Positions 7,939 to 15,617 of a DNA stretch of 64,000 nucleotides are shown here, piece by piece. How positions within the stretch are numbered: the stretch's first letter is position 1; every line of letters begins with the position of its first letter. The stretch is from Streptomyces sp. NBC_00190 (lineage in GTDB: Bacteria > Actinomycetota > Actinomycetes > Streptomycetales > Streptomycetaceae): positions 2,542,001 through 2,606,000 of the forward strand of contig NZ_CP108131.1 in NCBI RefSeq assembly GCF_036203305.1. Direction: 5' to 3'. The position numbers and the translations under genes were made by a program. The notes below the pieces were generated by a model. The model was not told where the DNA came from. It searched no databases and worked only from the letters and a program-made list of their open reading frames with translations.

Positions 7939-9567
7939 TCACCTTTGCGGCGCGATGAACTGGATCAAAGACCCCACCCGGACCGCCTCCTGATCACAAC
8001 CAAATGCGCACCCCAGTTCATCGACCCCCACCGCGCCGTGGTCGCCGTCCTTCCGGCCAGGGACCGACGAAATGATTTCCCGTGGGCGACCGCGCCTTCC
8101 GATACTCGCTTCGTCCCTCCGGCTGCGCCGTAGGCGCCGGGTGACAGCAGTCAGGTACTCGGAACGCTCTTCAGCCTCGGCGCGTTCCCGTGCGTACAGA
8201 TGAACCAGCTTGTGAAACCGGTACCTGCCGGGGGCGGGTGAGCCGAGGAGATGGGAGTCCACCAGCAGGGCCAGGTGCATCTCAACCGCGCTCTCCTCGG
8301 TGAAGACCTGCATGATCTGCGACACTTCGAATTCCGAGGCGTCGCTGAGTCCGAGGAGCCGGAACAGCCGGGATGTCGATGCGGGCAGGGCCAGGTAGGA
8401 CCAGGAGAACACCGATCGAAGTGACGTCGCCGGATCGCCTGGAATATCGAGAGTGTCGAGCCTATTGGGCTTCCAGGTCAGCTTGGTCACCCATTCACAG
8501 ATGGGAGTGTTGGGATGACGCGCCAGGCGCTCTCCGGCTATGTGCAGTGCCAGCGGGAGATTGCCGCAGAGCGACACCAGTGCGGCTGCCGCTTCGGGCT
8601 CCGCGTTCACCCGGTCCGAGCCGATGATCTTGGCCAACAGGTGAACGGACGCGTGTTCCGACAGGCAGTCCAGATCGACCCTCGCGGCCCCGTGCCGTAC
8701 GGTCAGGCCGGTGAGACGGTCGCGGCTGGTGACGATGGTGACGCTGCCAGGGCTGTTCGGCAGCAGGGGGCGTACCTGTTCTGCGGATTGCGCGTTGTCC
8801 AGCAGGATGAGCATCCGCCGCTCCGCGAGAACTGTTCGGTACATGGCAGACAGTTCGTGCGCTTCCTCCGGCAAGGAGTCTGCGGCGCACCCAAGGGCGG
8901 TGAGGAATCCACGCAGTGCGGCCGCCGGGGTCATGGGGGCGCTGTCTTGGAATCCCCGCAGGTCGACGTGGAGCTGTCCGTCGGGGAAGGCATGCGCCCG
9001 GTTCTTTGCCCAGTCCAGCGCGAGTGCGGTCTTCCCTACGCCGGGCATGCCGGTGATGGCCAGGAGGATCGGAGCGTTGCTGCTCGGCCAGCTGGCGAGT
9101 CGCCGGTCCAGGATCTCCCGGGCTTCTTCCCGGCCGAACAGCTCTGCTATCGCGAACGGGAGCTGGGCGGGAATTGCACGGTGCGTGGAAGCGCTAGGGC
9201 AATTGGCTGCCGGCGTCTGAGGGCGACCGGTGGATGTGGTGGTTTCCGTAGCCGCTGGATCGAACCGCCGAGCAGGTGAGGCCGTGCTGCCGGAGGCCGC
9301 CGCACTCCCTTCAGCTGAGCTGTGCGGAGGGGAAATCGAAGTGCTCTGTCGAGCTGCTGTCAGCAATTGTGCGGTCTGCGCATCGTCCAGTTCCAGCGCT
9401 GCTGCCAGCATTCCCACGGACTTGAGGCGGGGCCTGGCAGCACCGCGTCCGCGTTCGAAATATCGGATGGTGCGCACGCTGAGACCCGAGCGTTCTGCAA
9501 GCTCTTCCTGAGTGAGGCCGACGGACGCACGCCACCCCCTGACCAACTCCCCCCCTTCGTTGGACAA
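7939..9567 (-). CDS. XRE helix-turn-helix plus NB-ARC (STAND) regulator, apparently lacking its repeat domain
   Basis: A 542-residue protein read from a TTG start with an AGGAGG ribosome site eight bases upstream. Residues ~1-70 form an XRE DNA-binding domain (LTQEELAERSGLSVRTIRYF). A linker leads to an NB-ARC ATPase with P-loop GMPGVGKT, Walker B LILLDNA, and the GNLPLALHIAGERL motif. Relatives normally continue into TPR or WD40 repeats after LVHLYARERA; here only ~75 low-complexity, Arg-rich residues follow, so the sensor domain is missing or frameshifted away. It is the last gene of the minus-strand RiPP-like unit, 40 bases behind the ABC gene, and is its probable regulator. Confidence 0.75.
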   Translation of the reverse strand: MSNEGGELVRGWRASVGLTQEELAERSGLSVRTIRYFERGRGAARPRLKSVGMLAAALELDDAQTAQLLTAARQSTSISPPHSSAEGSAAASGSTASPARRFDPAATETTTSTGRPQTPAANCPSASTHRAIPAQLPFAIAELFGREEAREILDRRLASWPSSNAPILLAITGMPGVGKTALALDWAKNRAHAFPDGQLHVDLRGFQDSAPMTPAAALRGFLTALGCAADSLPEEAHELSAMYRTVLAERRMLILLDNAQSAEQVRPLLPNSPGSVTIVTSRDRLTGLTVRHGAARVDLDCLSEHASVHLLAKIIGSDRVNAEPEAAAALVSLCGNLPLALHIAGERLARHPNTPICEWVTKLTWKPNRLDTLDIPGDPATSLRSVFSWSYLALPASTSRLFRLLGLSDASEFEVSQIMQVFTEESAVEMHLALLVDSHLLGSPAPGRYRFHKLVHLYARERAEAEERSEYLTAVTRRLRRSRRDEASIGRRGRPREIISSVPGRKDGDHGAVGVDELGCAFGCDQEAVRVGSLIQFIAPQR

Positions 9568-9607
9568 CCTGCGCTCCTCCTGTGAGTTGGGAAACTGACA
9601 GCAGACG

Positions 9608-11344
9608 CTAAGGCATGAGCTCCGCGTAACGGCCGCTCCTGGCGACGAGTTCGTCATGTGTGCCATGTTCCACAACGACACCTTTTTCGAGGACCACGAT
9701 CTGGTCGGCTTCCCTGACCGTGGACAGCCGGTGGGCGATCGTGATGGTCGTCCGGCCTGCGGACAAGACGTCGAGGGCCCGCTGAACCGCGGACTCGGTA
9801 TGTGTGTCCAGTGCGCTGGTGGCCTCGTCCAGGATGAGCACCTGGGGGTTGCGCAGCATGGTGCGGGCGATGGCGAGTCGCTGCTTTTCGCCACCGGAGA
9901 ACCGGTGGCCCCGCTCACCCACGATTGTCTGGTAGCCCTCTGGGAGGCCCGAGATGAGGTCATGGATCTGAGCGGCTCTGGCGGCCGCGACCAGTTCGTC
10001 ATCCGTTGCTTCGGGGTGGGCGAAGCGAAGGTTGTCGGCGATGGTCGTGTGGAACAAGTGGGTGTCCTGCGACACGACTCCAACAATATCCGCGAGAGTG
10101 GCGAAGCTCAGGTCACGTACGTCGACACCGTCGATCGTGATCCGGCCGTCTGTGACGTCGTACAGTCGCGGCACGAGGTAGCCGAGAGTGGTTTTGCCGG
10201 CGCCGCTGGATCCGACTATCGCCAGGTGTTCACCGGCCGGCAGATCTATGTCGACATCACGTAGGACGTGGTCGTCACCATGGGAGAACGACACCCCCTC
10301 GAAGCGGACGTGACCTCGCGGAGCGGGGATTGCCGTCGGTCGGGACGATTCGGCAACGCCCACCGGCATGTCCAGATACTCGAAGACCCGCTCGAACAGG
10401 GCAAGGGAGCCCTGGATCGTTATGCCGATCTGGAGAAGCTGCACCGATGGGGTGAACAGGGCTTGCTGGACGGTGGTGAAGGCCACCAACGTGCCCACGG
10501 ACACCGACCAGCTGCCCCGATCGACCAGGCCCGCCGCCCAGTAGATCCCAATGGGCATGGCAGCCATGATGATCTGGAGGGTCGACTGGCGCCATCGCCC
10601 GGCCATCGACGCTTGGACGTTGAGGTCTGTGAGCGTCCCTGACTGACGGCCGAATTCCTGTATGAGCATGTTGGTGCGTCCTGAGACGCGCCCCAGGAGG
10701 AAGCCGTTGACCGACAGGGACTCCTCCACGAGGGTCGACATGACGGCGAGCTGCTGCTGCTTGCGGAACGTGAATTCCCGCCGCTCCTCCCCCACATTGC
10801 GCGTGATCCACATGAACAGCGGGAGCATCGGCAGCGAAATCAATGTCAGCCGCCAATCCAGCGTGACCATGGCCACCAGGCTGGCGATCAGGGTCGTGAC
10901 ACTGCTCACCACAGTGGTGCTCACGCTTGTGACGGTCGCCGTCATCCCGCCGATGTCGTTGGCGATCCGGGACTGGACCTCCCCGTTGCGGGTCCGGGTG
11001 AAGAACGCCAGGGACATCCGTTGCAGGTGCGCGTACACGGCGATCCGCAGGTCGTTCATCACGTGCTGGCCCACGGAGAGCGACAGATAGGACTGGAAGA
11101 CGCCCAGGACCGTCACGGTGAGCACGATGGCCAGCATTCCGCCGGCCAGTACGGACAGCAGGCCGTTGCGGTGGTCTGGCAGCGCGATGTCCATGATGCC
11201 CCGGAGCAGGAACGGGGAGACCATTCCCAGCAGAGCCGAAGTGATGATCAGCGCGAAGACCGCCGCGAGTCTGCCGCGGTACGGAACGAAGAGCCGGATG
11301 ATCCTGCGCAGCGGCACGTGCGCCGGCTGGTCGGCGGGGGGCAT
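9608..11344 (-). CDS. ABC exporter (fused permease and ATPase half-transporter)
   Basis: A 578-residue half-transporter. The first ~330 residues carry six membrane helices (start RLFVPYRGRLAAVFAL), followed by an ATPase with Walker A GSSGAGKTT, Q-loop VSQDTHLF, signature FSGGEKQR, Walker B VLILDEATSALD and H-loop TIAHRLS. The ATG at 11344 is preceded by GAGGAG. There is no N-terminal C39 peptidase domain, so leader removal, if any, needs another enzyme. Downstream of the small peptide gene and the oxygenase, it is the likely exporter of the modified peptide. A general lipid or drug exporter cannot be excluded. Confidence 0.9.
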   Translation of the reverse strand: MPPADQPAHVPLRRIIRLFVPYRGRLAAVFALIITSALLGMVSPFLLRGIMDIALPDHRNGLLSVLAGGMLAIVLTVTVLGVFQSYLSLSVGQHVMNDLRIAVYAHLQRMSLAFFTRTRNGEVQSRIANDIGGMTATVTSVSTTVVSSVTTLIASLVAMVTLDWRLTLISLPMLPLFMWITRNVGEERREFTFRKQQQLAVMSTLVEESLSVNGFLLGRVSGRTNMLIQEFGRQSGTLTDLNVQASMAGRWRQSTLQIIMAAMPIGIYWAAGLVDRGSWSVSVGTLVAFTTVQQALFTPSVQLLQIGITIQGSLALFERVFEYLDMPVGVAESSRPTAIPAPRGHVRFEGVSFSHGDDHVLRDVDIDLPAGEHLAIVGSSGAGKTTLGYLVPRLYDVTDGRITIDGVDVRDLSFATLADIVGVVSQDTHLFHTTIADNLRFAHPEATDDELVAAARAAQIHDLISGLPEGYQTIVGERGHRFSGGEKQRLAIARTMLRNPQVLILDEATSALDTHTESAVQRALDVLSAGRTTITIAHRLSTVREADQIVVLEKGVVVEHGTHDELVARSGRYAELMP

Positions 11345-11449
11345 GAAATGTCGTCTCCTCGCAGGCCGAAGGGGCCCGATGGCGCAACCGGACCGGCCGC
11401 TGGAGAGCCCTTGGGAACCCACCAGCAGGCCGTTCGTCAGTAGGTGGTC

Positions 11450-12685
11450 CTACGCGAAGGTCAGGAAGCCCTCGCGCACGAGCGTCCTGATGAGAACCAG
11501 TCGTCCGGAATCGTCCAGTTGCCCCGGAAGGGTCCGCGCGGTGAAGGACGGCTCGGTCCCCTCGGCCGCGAACCGGACCTCGTCAGCCACGTGCACGGGC
11601 AGCTCGACGATCTTGTTGTGGAAGTGGAGCTGAACCGACTTGTCCGATTTCCGCATGTCCCATCGGATGTCGGAACGTCGGCTGACCCCGGTGTCCAGGT
11701 CCATGCTGTCGAGCCGTTCCAGGTCGGTCAGATGGTTCCGCAGCTCGGGAGCGTTGATCGATATCGCCTGCGTGATCGCGCTCTCCAGCATCCCCGCAGC
11801 GGACAGCCGCTCCGCCAGGGCGCCGATCAGCCCGGCCAGGTCCTCTTCCGCCTGGCGACTCAGCTCCTTGTCGGAGACGAACCCCAGCGGGAGACCCCGA
11901 CGGAACCGCACGTCAGCAGTGATGACCTGTTCGATCGCCTCCATGAGGAGGGTCGAACGCAGGACCGGTCGTGCGCCGAACGTGAGGTGCAGCGAGGCGG
12001 TGTCGGTGGACCGCGCGGCGTGCACCGTGCCACGCGGCAGGTACAGCAGGTCGCCGGGACGCAGGTCGAACTCGTGCACGGGCTCGCCGTACTGCTCGAC
12101 CGGGATCTGGTGGTTCATGTGCTTCAAGGGAAGCTCGAAGCGGGGTCCGTACAGCGCCCACCGCTTGACGCCATGCGCCTGGGCGACGAAAACGTCGTGG
12201 TTGTCCTGGTGCGGCTTGAACCCCTGGGCCCCGCCGCCGGGCGTGAGGTAGGTGTTGACCTGGAACTTGGCGTTGGTCTCGGTACCTATCGCCTGGACGA
12301 GACGCTGAAGGGGAGCCCAGCGGTGGTGCAACCCGTCCATGATGATCGTCGCGCCGTCGCGGTAACTCGCGTACACCGCTTCCTGGGCGTTGGTGGAGCC
12401 GTGCGCGCCGAATGCGAGCCGATCGTCCAGCGACACGATGCTGCCTTCGGCGGCTACCCGAACGTCCTCGTTCTGCAGGCTGGAGAGCGAGAGGATCTCG
12501 TCCACGTTGTCGAGCGTCAGCAGATCCGCATAGTATTCGCGGTTCTCTCGACGTATCAGCAGTGGCTTCTTCTCGAAGAATTCATTCTGAAAGGTAGCGA
12601 TATCCAGCGGAGCGATAAGCCGCGCCAAGCCCGTGTGGGACTGGGCAATCGATTCGCCGTTTTCCTGATGCGTAATGGTTTCCAC
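11450..12685 (-). CDS. JmjC/RIOX-type 2-oxoglutarate Fe(II) oxygenase, candidate peptide hydroxylase
   Basis: A 411-residue protein from GTG 12685 (GAGGG five bases upstream; a TTG at 12697 is the alternative). The cupin core shows PHQDNHDVF with the HxD iron pair at about residue 155 and the distal histidine in LPRGTVHAAR at about 219. WALYGPRFELPLKH and the C-terminal winged-helix-like region match the YcfD/MINA53/NO66 type, which hydroxylates ribosomal protein side chains. Its place directly behind a 50-residue peptide gene and ahead of an ABC exporter suggests the peptide as substrate. Target residue unknown; a ribosomal protein target is the alternative. Confidence 0.8.
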   Translation of the reverse strand: METITHQENGESIAQSHTGLARLIAPLDIATFQNEFFEKKPLLIRRENREYYADLLTLDNVDEILSLSSLQNEDVRVAAEGSIVSLDDRLAFGAHGSTNAQEAVYASYRDGATIIMDGLHHRWAPLQRLVQAIGTETNAKFQVNTYLTPGGGAQGFKPHQDNHDVFVAQAHGVKRWALYGPRFELPLKHMNHQIPVEQYGEPVHEFDLRPGDLLYLPRGTVHAARSTDTASLHLTFGARPVLRSTLLMEAIEQVITADVRFRRGLPLGFVSDKELSRQAEEDLAGLIGALAERLSAAGMLESAITQAISINAPELRNHLTDLERLDSMDLDTGVSRRSDIRWDMRKSDKSVQLHFHNKIVELPVHVADEVRFAAEGTEPSFTARTLPGQLDDSGRLVLIRTLVREGFLTFA

Positions 12686-12742
12686 GTATACCCTCAATGA
12701 TGAATCGGAGATTGAGGCCTGACGGCCGCCGATACGGCTGGC

Positions 12743-12780
12743 CCTGCGGTACCCGGGGCCGTGGCCCCGGGTACCGCAGG
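12743..12780 (-). terminator. Very strong hairpin (18-bp perfect inverted repeat) between peptide gene and oxygenase gene
   Basis: The arms 12743-12760 and 12763-12780 are exact reverse complements with a two-base centre (core GGTACCCGGGGCC). It begins ten bases after the peptide stop codon. There is no U-tract, as is common in Streptomyces. Placed like this, it would act as a partial terminator or 3' stabiliser, giving much more peptide mRNA than enzyme mRNA, a usual layout in RiPP operons. Confidence 0.8.
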
Positions 12781-12789
12781 TACGACGGA

Positions 12790-12942
12790 TCAGTCGTTGT
12801 CGTCGAGGCCGTGGTCCTTGCCCCAGGCGGCGAGTTCGAAGTCCGCGCTGCCCTTGTTCTTGTCACCCCAGGGCCAGGCCTGCATGGCGTTGGCTTCAGG
12901 CCTTACGACCTGGATATCGGCAGCGTTCAGAGTGTTTGACAC
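12790..12942 (-). CDS. Candidate RiPP precursor peptide, 50 residues
   Basis: The GTG at 12942 has GAGGAG eight bases upstream; a longer frame from 13002 would bury that ribosome site and is disfavoured. The product divides into a leader-like half (SNTLNAADIQVVRPEANAM) and a Trp/Gly/Asp/Lys-rich half containing two related motifs, AWPWGDKNKG (22-31) and AAWGKDHG (38-45), ending LDDND. There is no Cys and almost no Ser/Thr in the second half, so lanthionine and thiazole chemistry are unlikely. Neighbours (JmjC oxygenase, ABC exporter, NB-ARC regulator) suggest an oxidised, secreted peptide. I do not recognise the family; leader/core boundary is a guess. Confidence 0.7.
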   Translation of the reverse strand: MSNTLNAADIQVVRPEANAMQAWPWGDKNKGSADFELAAWGKDHGLDDND

Positions 12943-12978
12943 TTCTGAATCTCCTCTCGATTGTGAAATATTGAACGT

Positions 12979-12994
12979 GATCGAAAGTTCGATC
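12979..12994. promoter_or_regulatory. Palindromic operator candidate GATCGAA-AG-TTCGATC
   Basis: Seven-base perfect arms separated by AG lie about 37 bases upstream of the peptide start codon, next to an unusually AT-rich stretch (AATATTTCA on the minus strand) that may be the -10 region. This is a good candidate binding site for the XRE regulator at 7939-9567. Binding is inferred. Confidence 0.5.
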
Positions 12995-13062
12995 GAGCTC
13001 ATGCTCTCCAGGGTTTCGCTGGATGCCCAGGCAGATTCGGCAGCAAATTAACCGGCAAAACG

Positions 13063-13115
13063 GACCGGCAAAATACCGCCCACCGGCAATCCAGGTGGGC
13101 GGCATTCTGCCGGTC
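13063..13115. promoter_or_regulatory. Long imperfect hairpin upstream of the peptide gene
   Basis: Arms 13063-13084 and 13094-13115 pair over 22 bases with two mismatches that are G-U compatible on one strand, closing a nine-base loop. Short direct repeats (ACCGGCAAAA, twice) overlap the left arm. It lies 120-170 bases upstream of the peptide start. It may be a second terminator for the upstream gene, a 5' leader element, or a mobile-element scar. Confidence 0.6.
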
Positions 13116-13197
13116 GGTTGCCGGTGAGGGGTTCGGAAGTTGGCCGACACTCGCTCGTCGCCGGTCGGGTGTGCATCGGTGTGCGTACGTCAAAAAA

Positions 13198-13230
13198 GGC
13201 AGGCCCAGATCCTGAGGATCTGGGCCTGCC
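13198..13230 (-). terminator. Rho-independent terminator of the ATP-synthase-b-like gene
   Basis: A perfect 15-bp stem (GGCAGGCCCAGATCC and its complement) with a TGA loop is followed, on the minus strand, by six T residues (13192-13197 complement). This is the most classical terminator in the window. It insulates the peptide locus from the gene at 13265-13774. Confidence 0.9.
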
Positions 13231-13264
13231 CTGAAGTATCAAGCGCCTAGGGGCGACCTTGAGC

Positions 13265-13774
13265 TCACGCCGTGGTGGCGGTCTCCGCGTCAACCTCGGC
13301 GAAGAAATCGTCGGCAATGGCGCGGGCACGGTCAACGTCGGTGAGCGGTTCCCCGACGATACGTCCGGCAAGCTCGGTGGCCAGCCCGAGGACGTCCTCG
13401 CGCAGCTCGGCCTCGGCGACGACCCGATCCGCCGCGAGCTGCACGGTGGCTGCGGCGACGAGCTCCTCACGCACCCGATGCCCCTCCGCGCGAATATCAG
13501 CGAGGAGCACCACGCCTTCCTCGTGCGCAGCCTGACGGATCTGCGCGGCTTCGTGCCGGGCGGCACTCAACTCAGCCTGGTACTCGGCATGAATGCGCTG
13601 CGCCTCCCGCTCGGCTTCCGCGGCCCGCTCCAGCGTGCCCTCGGTGGCACTCTCACGCTCGGCGAGGGTCTTCTCGATCCTGGGCAGCAGCACCTTGGCT
13701 ATGAGGGCGAAGACGGCAGCGAAGCAAATCGCGGCGACTATGAGATCAGAGAGATGCGGTTTCAGGGGTCCCAT
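13265..13774 (-). CDS. Orphan F0F1 ATP synthase subunit b-like protein
   Basis: A 169-residue protein with one N-terminal membrane helix (DLIVAAICFAAVFALIAKVL, residues ~10-29) followed by a long Ala/Glu/Arg-rich coiled coil (AEREAQRIHAEYQAELSAAR) and a C-terminal GRIVGEPLTDVDRARAIADD as in AtpF. Subunit b ties F1 to the membrane, but no other atp gene is nearby, so this is a paralogue outside the normal operon. It might substitute for AtpF or act as a membrane-anchored coiled coil elsewhere. The coordinates use the ATG at 13774; the longer upstream frame is spurious. Confidence 0.8.
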   Translation of the reverse strand: MGPLKPHLSDLIVAAICFAAVFALIAKVLLPRIEKTLAERESATEGTLERAAEAEREAQRIHAEYQAELSAARHEAAQIRQAAHEEGVVLLADIRAEGHRVREELVAAATVQLAADRVVAEAELREDVLGLATELAGRIVGEPLTDVDRARAIADDFFAEVDAETATTA

Positions 13775-14144
13775 GGTCTGACCGTAGTGGCGCCTACTCG
13801 TGAGTATCGGCGGCTCGATGGCTTGAAATGCACTATGCGACCGGCAGATTGAGCTGGGTGTGGGGGAACGCCCGTAGCGGTGACGGTGCGGGTGCCGGGA
13901 GGTGTCGTCACGGGCGATACCGAAGTCCATTCGCCGGCGCGTGCTCCAAACCTTCCCGGCCAGGGCCCGGACGGCCACTCGGTTCGAAGGTCCAATTCCC
14001 AGCCATCCGCCACGACGTGGTGGGCCCGCCGCACCGGGTGAAACAAACTGGCCCAGGGAGTCCCGGCGGTGCGGTCTATGACGTGTCGGGATCACCGGAG
14101 CGGGGCACAGTGCTGGGTACTTCCGAACCGCCCTGGAGGACGTC

Positions 14145-14330
14145 ATGGCCCTACAGAAGGCAGTCGCGTTGACCGTCGTCGGCGTCGCGGCAGGTGTCGC
14201 GGGATTCCTCGCCGCATCCGGCAGGAGCCGCGCCAAGTACGGCGGTCACCTCAGCTGGCGTGACGCCGAGGACCTGTTGTCCCATCGCTCAGGCGACGGC
14301 GCGGTTCGAACGGTGTTCCCGGTCGGCTGA
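14145..14330 (+). CDS. Small single-pass membrane protein, unknown
   Basis: A 61-residue reading frame with CTGGAGGA four bases ahead of its ATG. It has one hydrophobic N-terminal segment (VALTVVGVAAGVAGFLAA) and a polar tail. No family recognised. The good ribosome site and sensible topology support expression; absence of homology information keeps confidence moderate. It lies 160 bases ahead of the hydrolase gene on the same strand. Confidence 0.5.
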   Translation: MALQKAVALTVVGVAAGVAGFLAASGRSRAKYGGHLSWRDAEDLLSHRSGDGAVRTVFPVG

Positions 14331-14490
14331 TCTTCCGGTGGTCCGGTAATGGGGCGGCTGTCCGGCGGGAAGACCGACACGCCACGTTCGGTGGAACGTC
14401 CCAGGTTGCTCCAGTTGGCGGCGTCAGGCTGTCCCGGCAGCGCCTTCCCGGCCGACCGGCCGGCCGGCTCGCCTGACAAGGAAGAACGCC

Positions 14491-15318
14491 ATGCCCACTG
14501 TGACGACGCGCGACGGTGTCGAGATCTACTACAAGGACTGGGGCAGTGGACACCCGGTCGTCTTCATCCACGGCTGGCCGCTGAACGCGGACGCCTGGGA
14601 GGACCAGATGAAGCTGGTCGCCGACAACGGCTTCCGGGGCATCGCCCACGACCGCAGGGGCCACGGGCGGTCCGGCCAGCCCTGGGCCGGCTACGACTTC
14701 GACACCTTCGCCGACGACCTGAACGACCTGATCAACGCCCTCGATCTGCGCGACGTCACCTTGGTGGGCCACTCCATGGGCGGCGGTGAACTCGCCCGTT
14801 ACATCGGACGCCACGGCACCGACCGGATCAGCAAAGCGCTCCTGCTGTCGGCGATCCCTCCGCTGATGCTCAAGACCGACAGCAACCCCGAGGGCGTGCC
14901 GGCCGATGTGTTCGAGGGCATCCGCGACGGCATCCTCAAGGAACGCTCGCAGTTCTGGAAGGACTTCGCTCCGGCGTTCTTCGGTGCCAACCGCCCGGGA
15001 AACAGCGTCACGCAGGGCAATCTGGACGCCTACTGGCTCCTGGCCATGCAGCAGAGCATCAAGGCGGGTGTGGACTGCGTGACGGCGTTCGCGGAGACGG
15101 ACTTCACCGAGGACCTCAAGAAGTTCGACGTCCCCACCCTCGTCGTGCACGGCGACGACGACCAGATCGTGCCGATCGACGCCACCGGTCGCAAGACCGC
15201 GCAGATCATCCCCGATGCGGTCCTCAAGGTCTATGAAGGCGCCGGCCACGGGATCGCCGTCGTCCCCGGGGAGAAGGAGCGGTTCAACCGGGATCTCCTG
15301 GACTTCCTCCAGAGCTGA
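14491..15318 (+). CDS. Alpha/beta hydrolase of the cofactor-free haloperoxidase / arylesterase type
   Basis: A 275-residue soluble enzyme with [14 protein letters not shown] (oxyanion region), the nucleophile elbow GHSMGGG (Ser95), the acid region [11 protein letters not shown] and the histidine in GAGHGIAV. The DRRGHGRS segment is typical of non-heme chloroperoxidases and perhydrolases, which act on esters and, with peroxide, form peracids. Preceded by GACAAGGAAG. It ends before a bidirectional hairpin and stands alone. The physiological substrate cannot be inferred. Confidence 0.9.
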   Translation: MPTVTTRDGVEIYYKDWGSGHPVVFIHGWPLNADAWEDQMKLVADNGFRGIAHDRRGHGRSGQPWAGYDFDTFADDLNDLINALDLRDVTLVGHSMGGGELARYIGRHGTDRISKALLLSAIPPLMLKTDSNPEGVPADVFEGIRDGILKERSQFWKDFAPAFFGANRPGNSVTQGNLDAYWLLAMQQSIKAGVDCVTAFAETDFTEDLKKFDVPTLVVHGDDDQIVPIDATGRKTAQIIPDAVLKVYEGAGHGIAVVPGEKERFNRDLLDFLQS

Positions 15319-15321
15319 CCG

Positions 15322-15356
15322 CGGCCGGACGGCCATGCCGAGAGGCCGCCCGGCCG
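15322..15356. terminator. Bidirectional terminator between convergent genes
   Basis: Thirteen-base arms (CGGCCGGACGGCC against GGCCGCCCGGCCG) with one mismatch enclose a nine-base loop. The hairpin sits between the hydrolase (plus) and the DUF397 gene (minus), and could end both transcripts. Confidence 0.65.
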
Positions 15357-15359
15357 GGA

Positions 15360-15617
15360 TCAGCCCGCGGCGTACCGGACGAAGCCGGTCCAGGTGGCGG
15401 GGGCCACGGCCAGGTGGCCGCCGTCCACGTCCTTGGAGTCCCGGATGAGGATCGCTTCGGGCATCACCGCGACCTCGACGCAATCATTGCTGTTGCTGGC
15501 GCTGTAGCTGCTCTTCACCCAGGCGACCTCGACGCAGTCGTTGCTGCTACTGGCGCTGTAACTGCTCTTGACCCAGCTCAGTGCGGAAAGGTCGCCGACC
15601 GAGGGCTTGATGCTCAT
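15360..15617 (-). CDS. DUF397 protein with an internal duplication
   Basis: An 85-residue protein. DUF397 members are small partners of the adjacent XRE/DUF5753 regulators found in many copies in Streptomyces. The family core is SSYSxxxxNDCVEVA ... IRDSKD, and here the first half of that core occurs twice in tandem (WVKSSYSASSSNDCVEVA then WVKSSYSASNSNDCVEVA), coded by a 54-base tandem repeat at 15471-15578. The start codon overlaps the stop codon of the upstream XRE gene by four bases, so the pair is translationally coupled. Function is probably as an antagonist of the regulator, by analogy. Confidence 0.85.
   Translation of the reverse strand: MSIKPSVGDLSALSWVKSSYSASSSNDCVEVAWVKSSYSASNSNDCVEVAVMPEAILIRDSKDVDGGHLAVAPATWTGFVRYAAG
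15471..15578. repeat. 54-base tandem duplication within the DUF397 gene
   Basis: Two adjacent units, 15471-15524 and 15525-15578, share most bases, each starting GACCTCGACGCA on the plus strand. The differences between units show the duplication is not brand new. The reading frame is kept. Confidence 0.85.

Noticed and set aside
9567..10086. Extension of the XRE/NB-ARC protein upstream to 10086
   Set aside because: Those 173 codons read antisense-like through the ABC transporter gene in another frame and have no domain; the TTG with AGGAGG is the plausible start.
12790..12942. Lasso peptide or lanthipeptide reading of the small peptide
   Set aside because: No B1/B2/C lasso enzymes, LanM/LanKC/LanL or cyclodehydratase in the neighbourhood, and the second half has no Cys and almost no Ser/Thr.
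12790..13002. Longer start (ATG 13002) for the peptide gene
   Set aside because: It would place the clear GAGGAG site inside the coding region, and the added residues come from the operator region.
13265..13774. An ATP synthase operon
   Set aside because: Only a single b-like gene is found; none of a, c, delta, alpha, gamma, beta or epsilon is adjacent.
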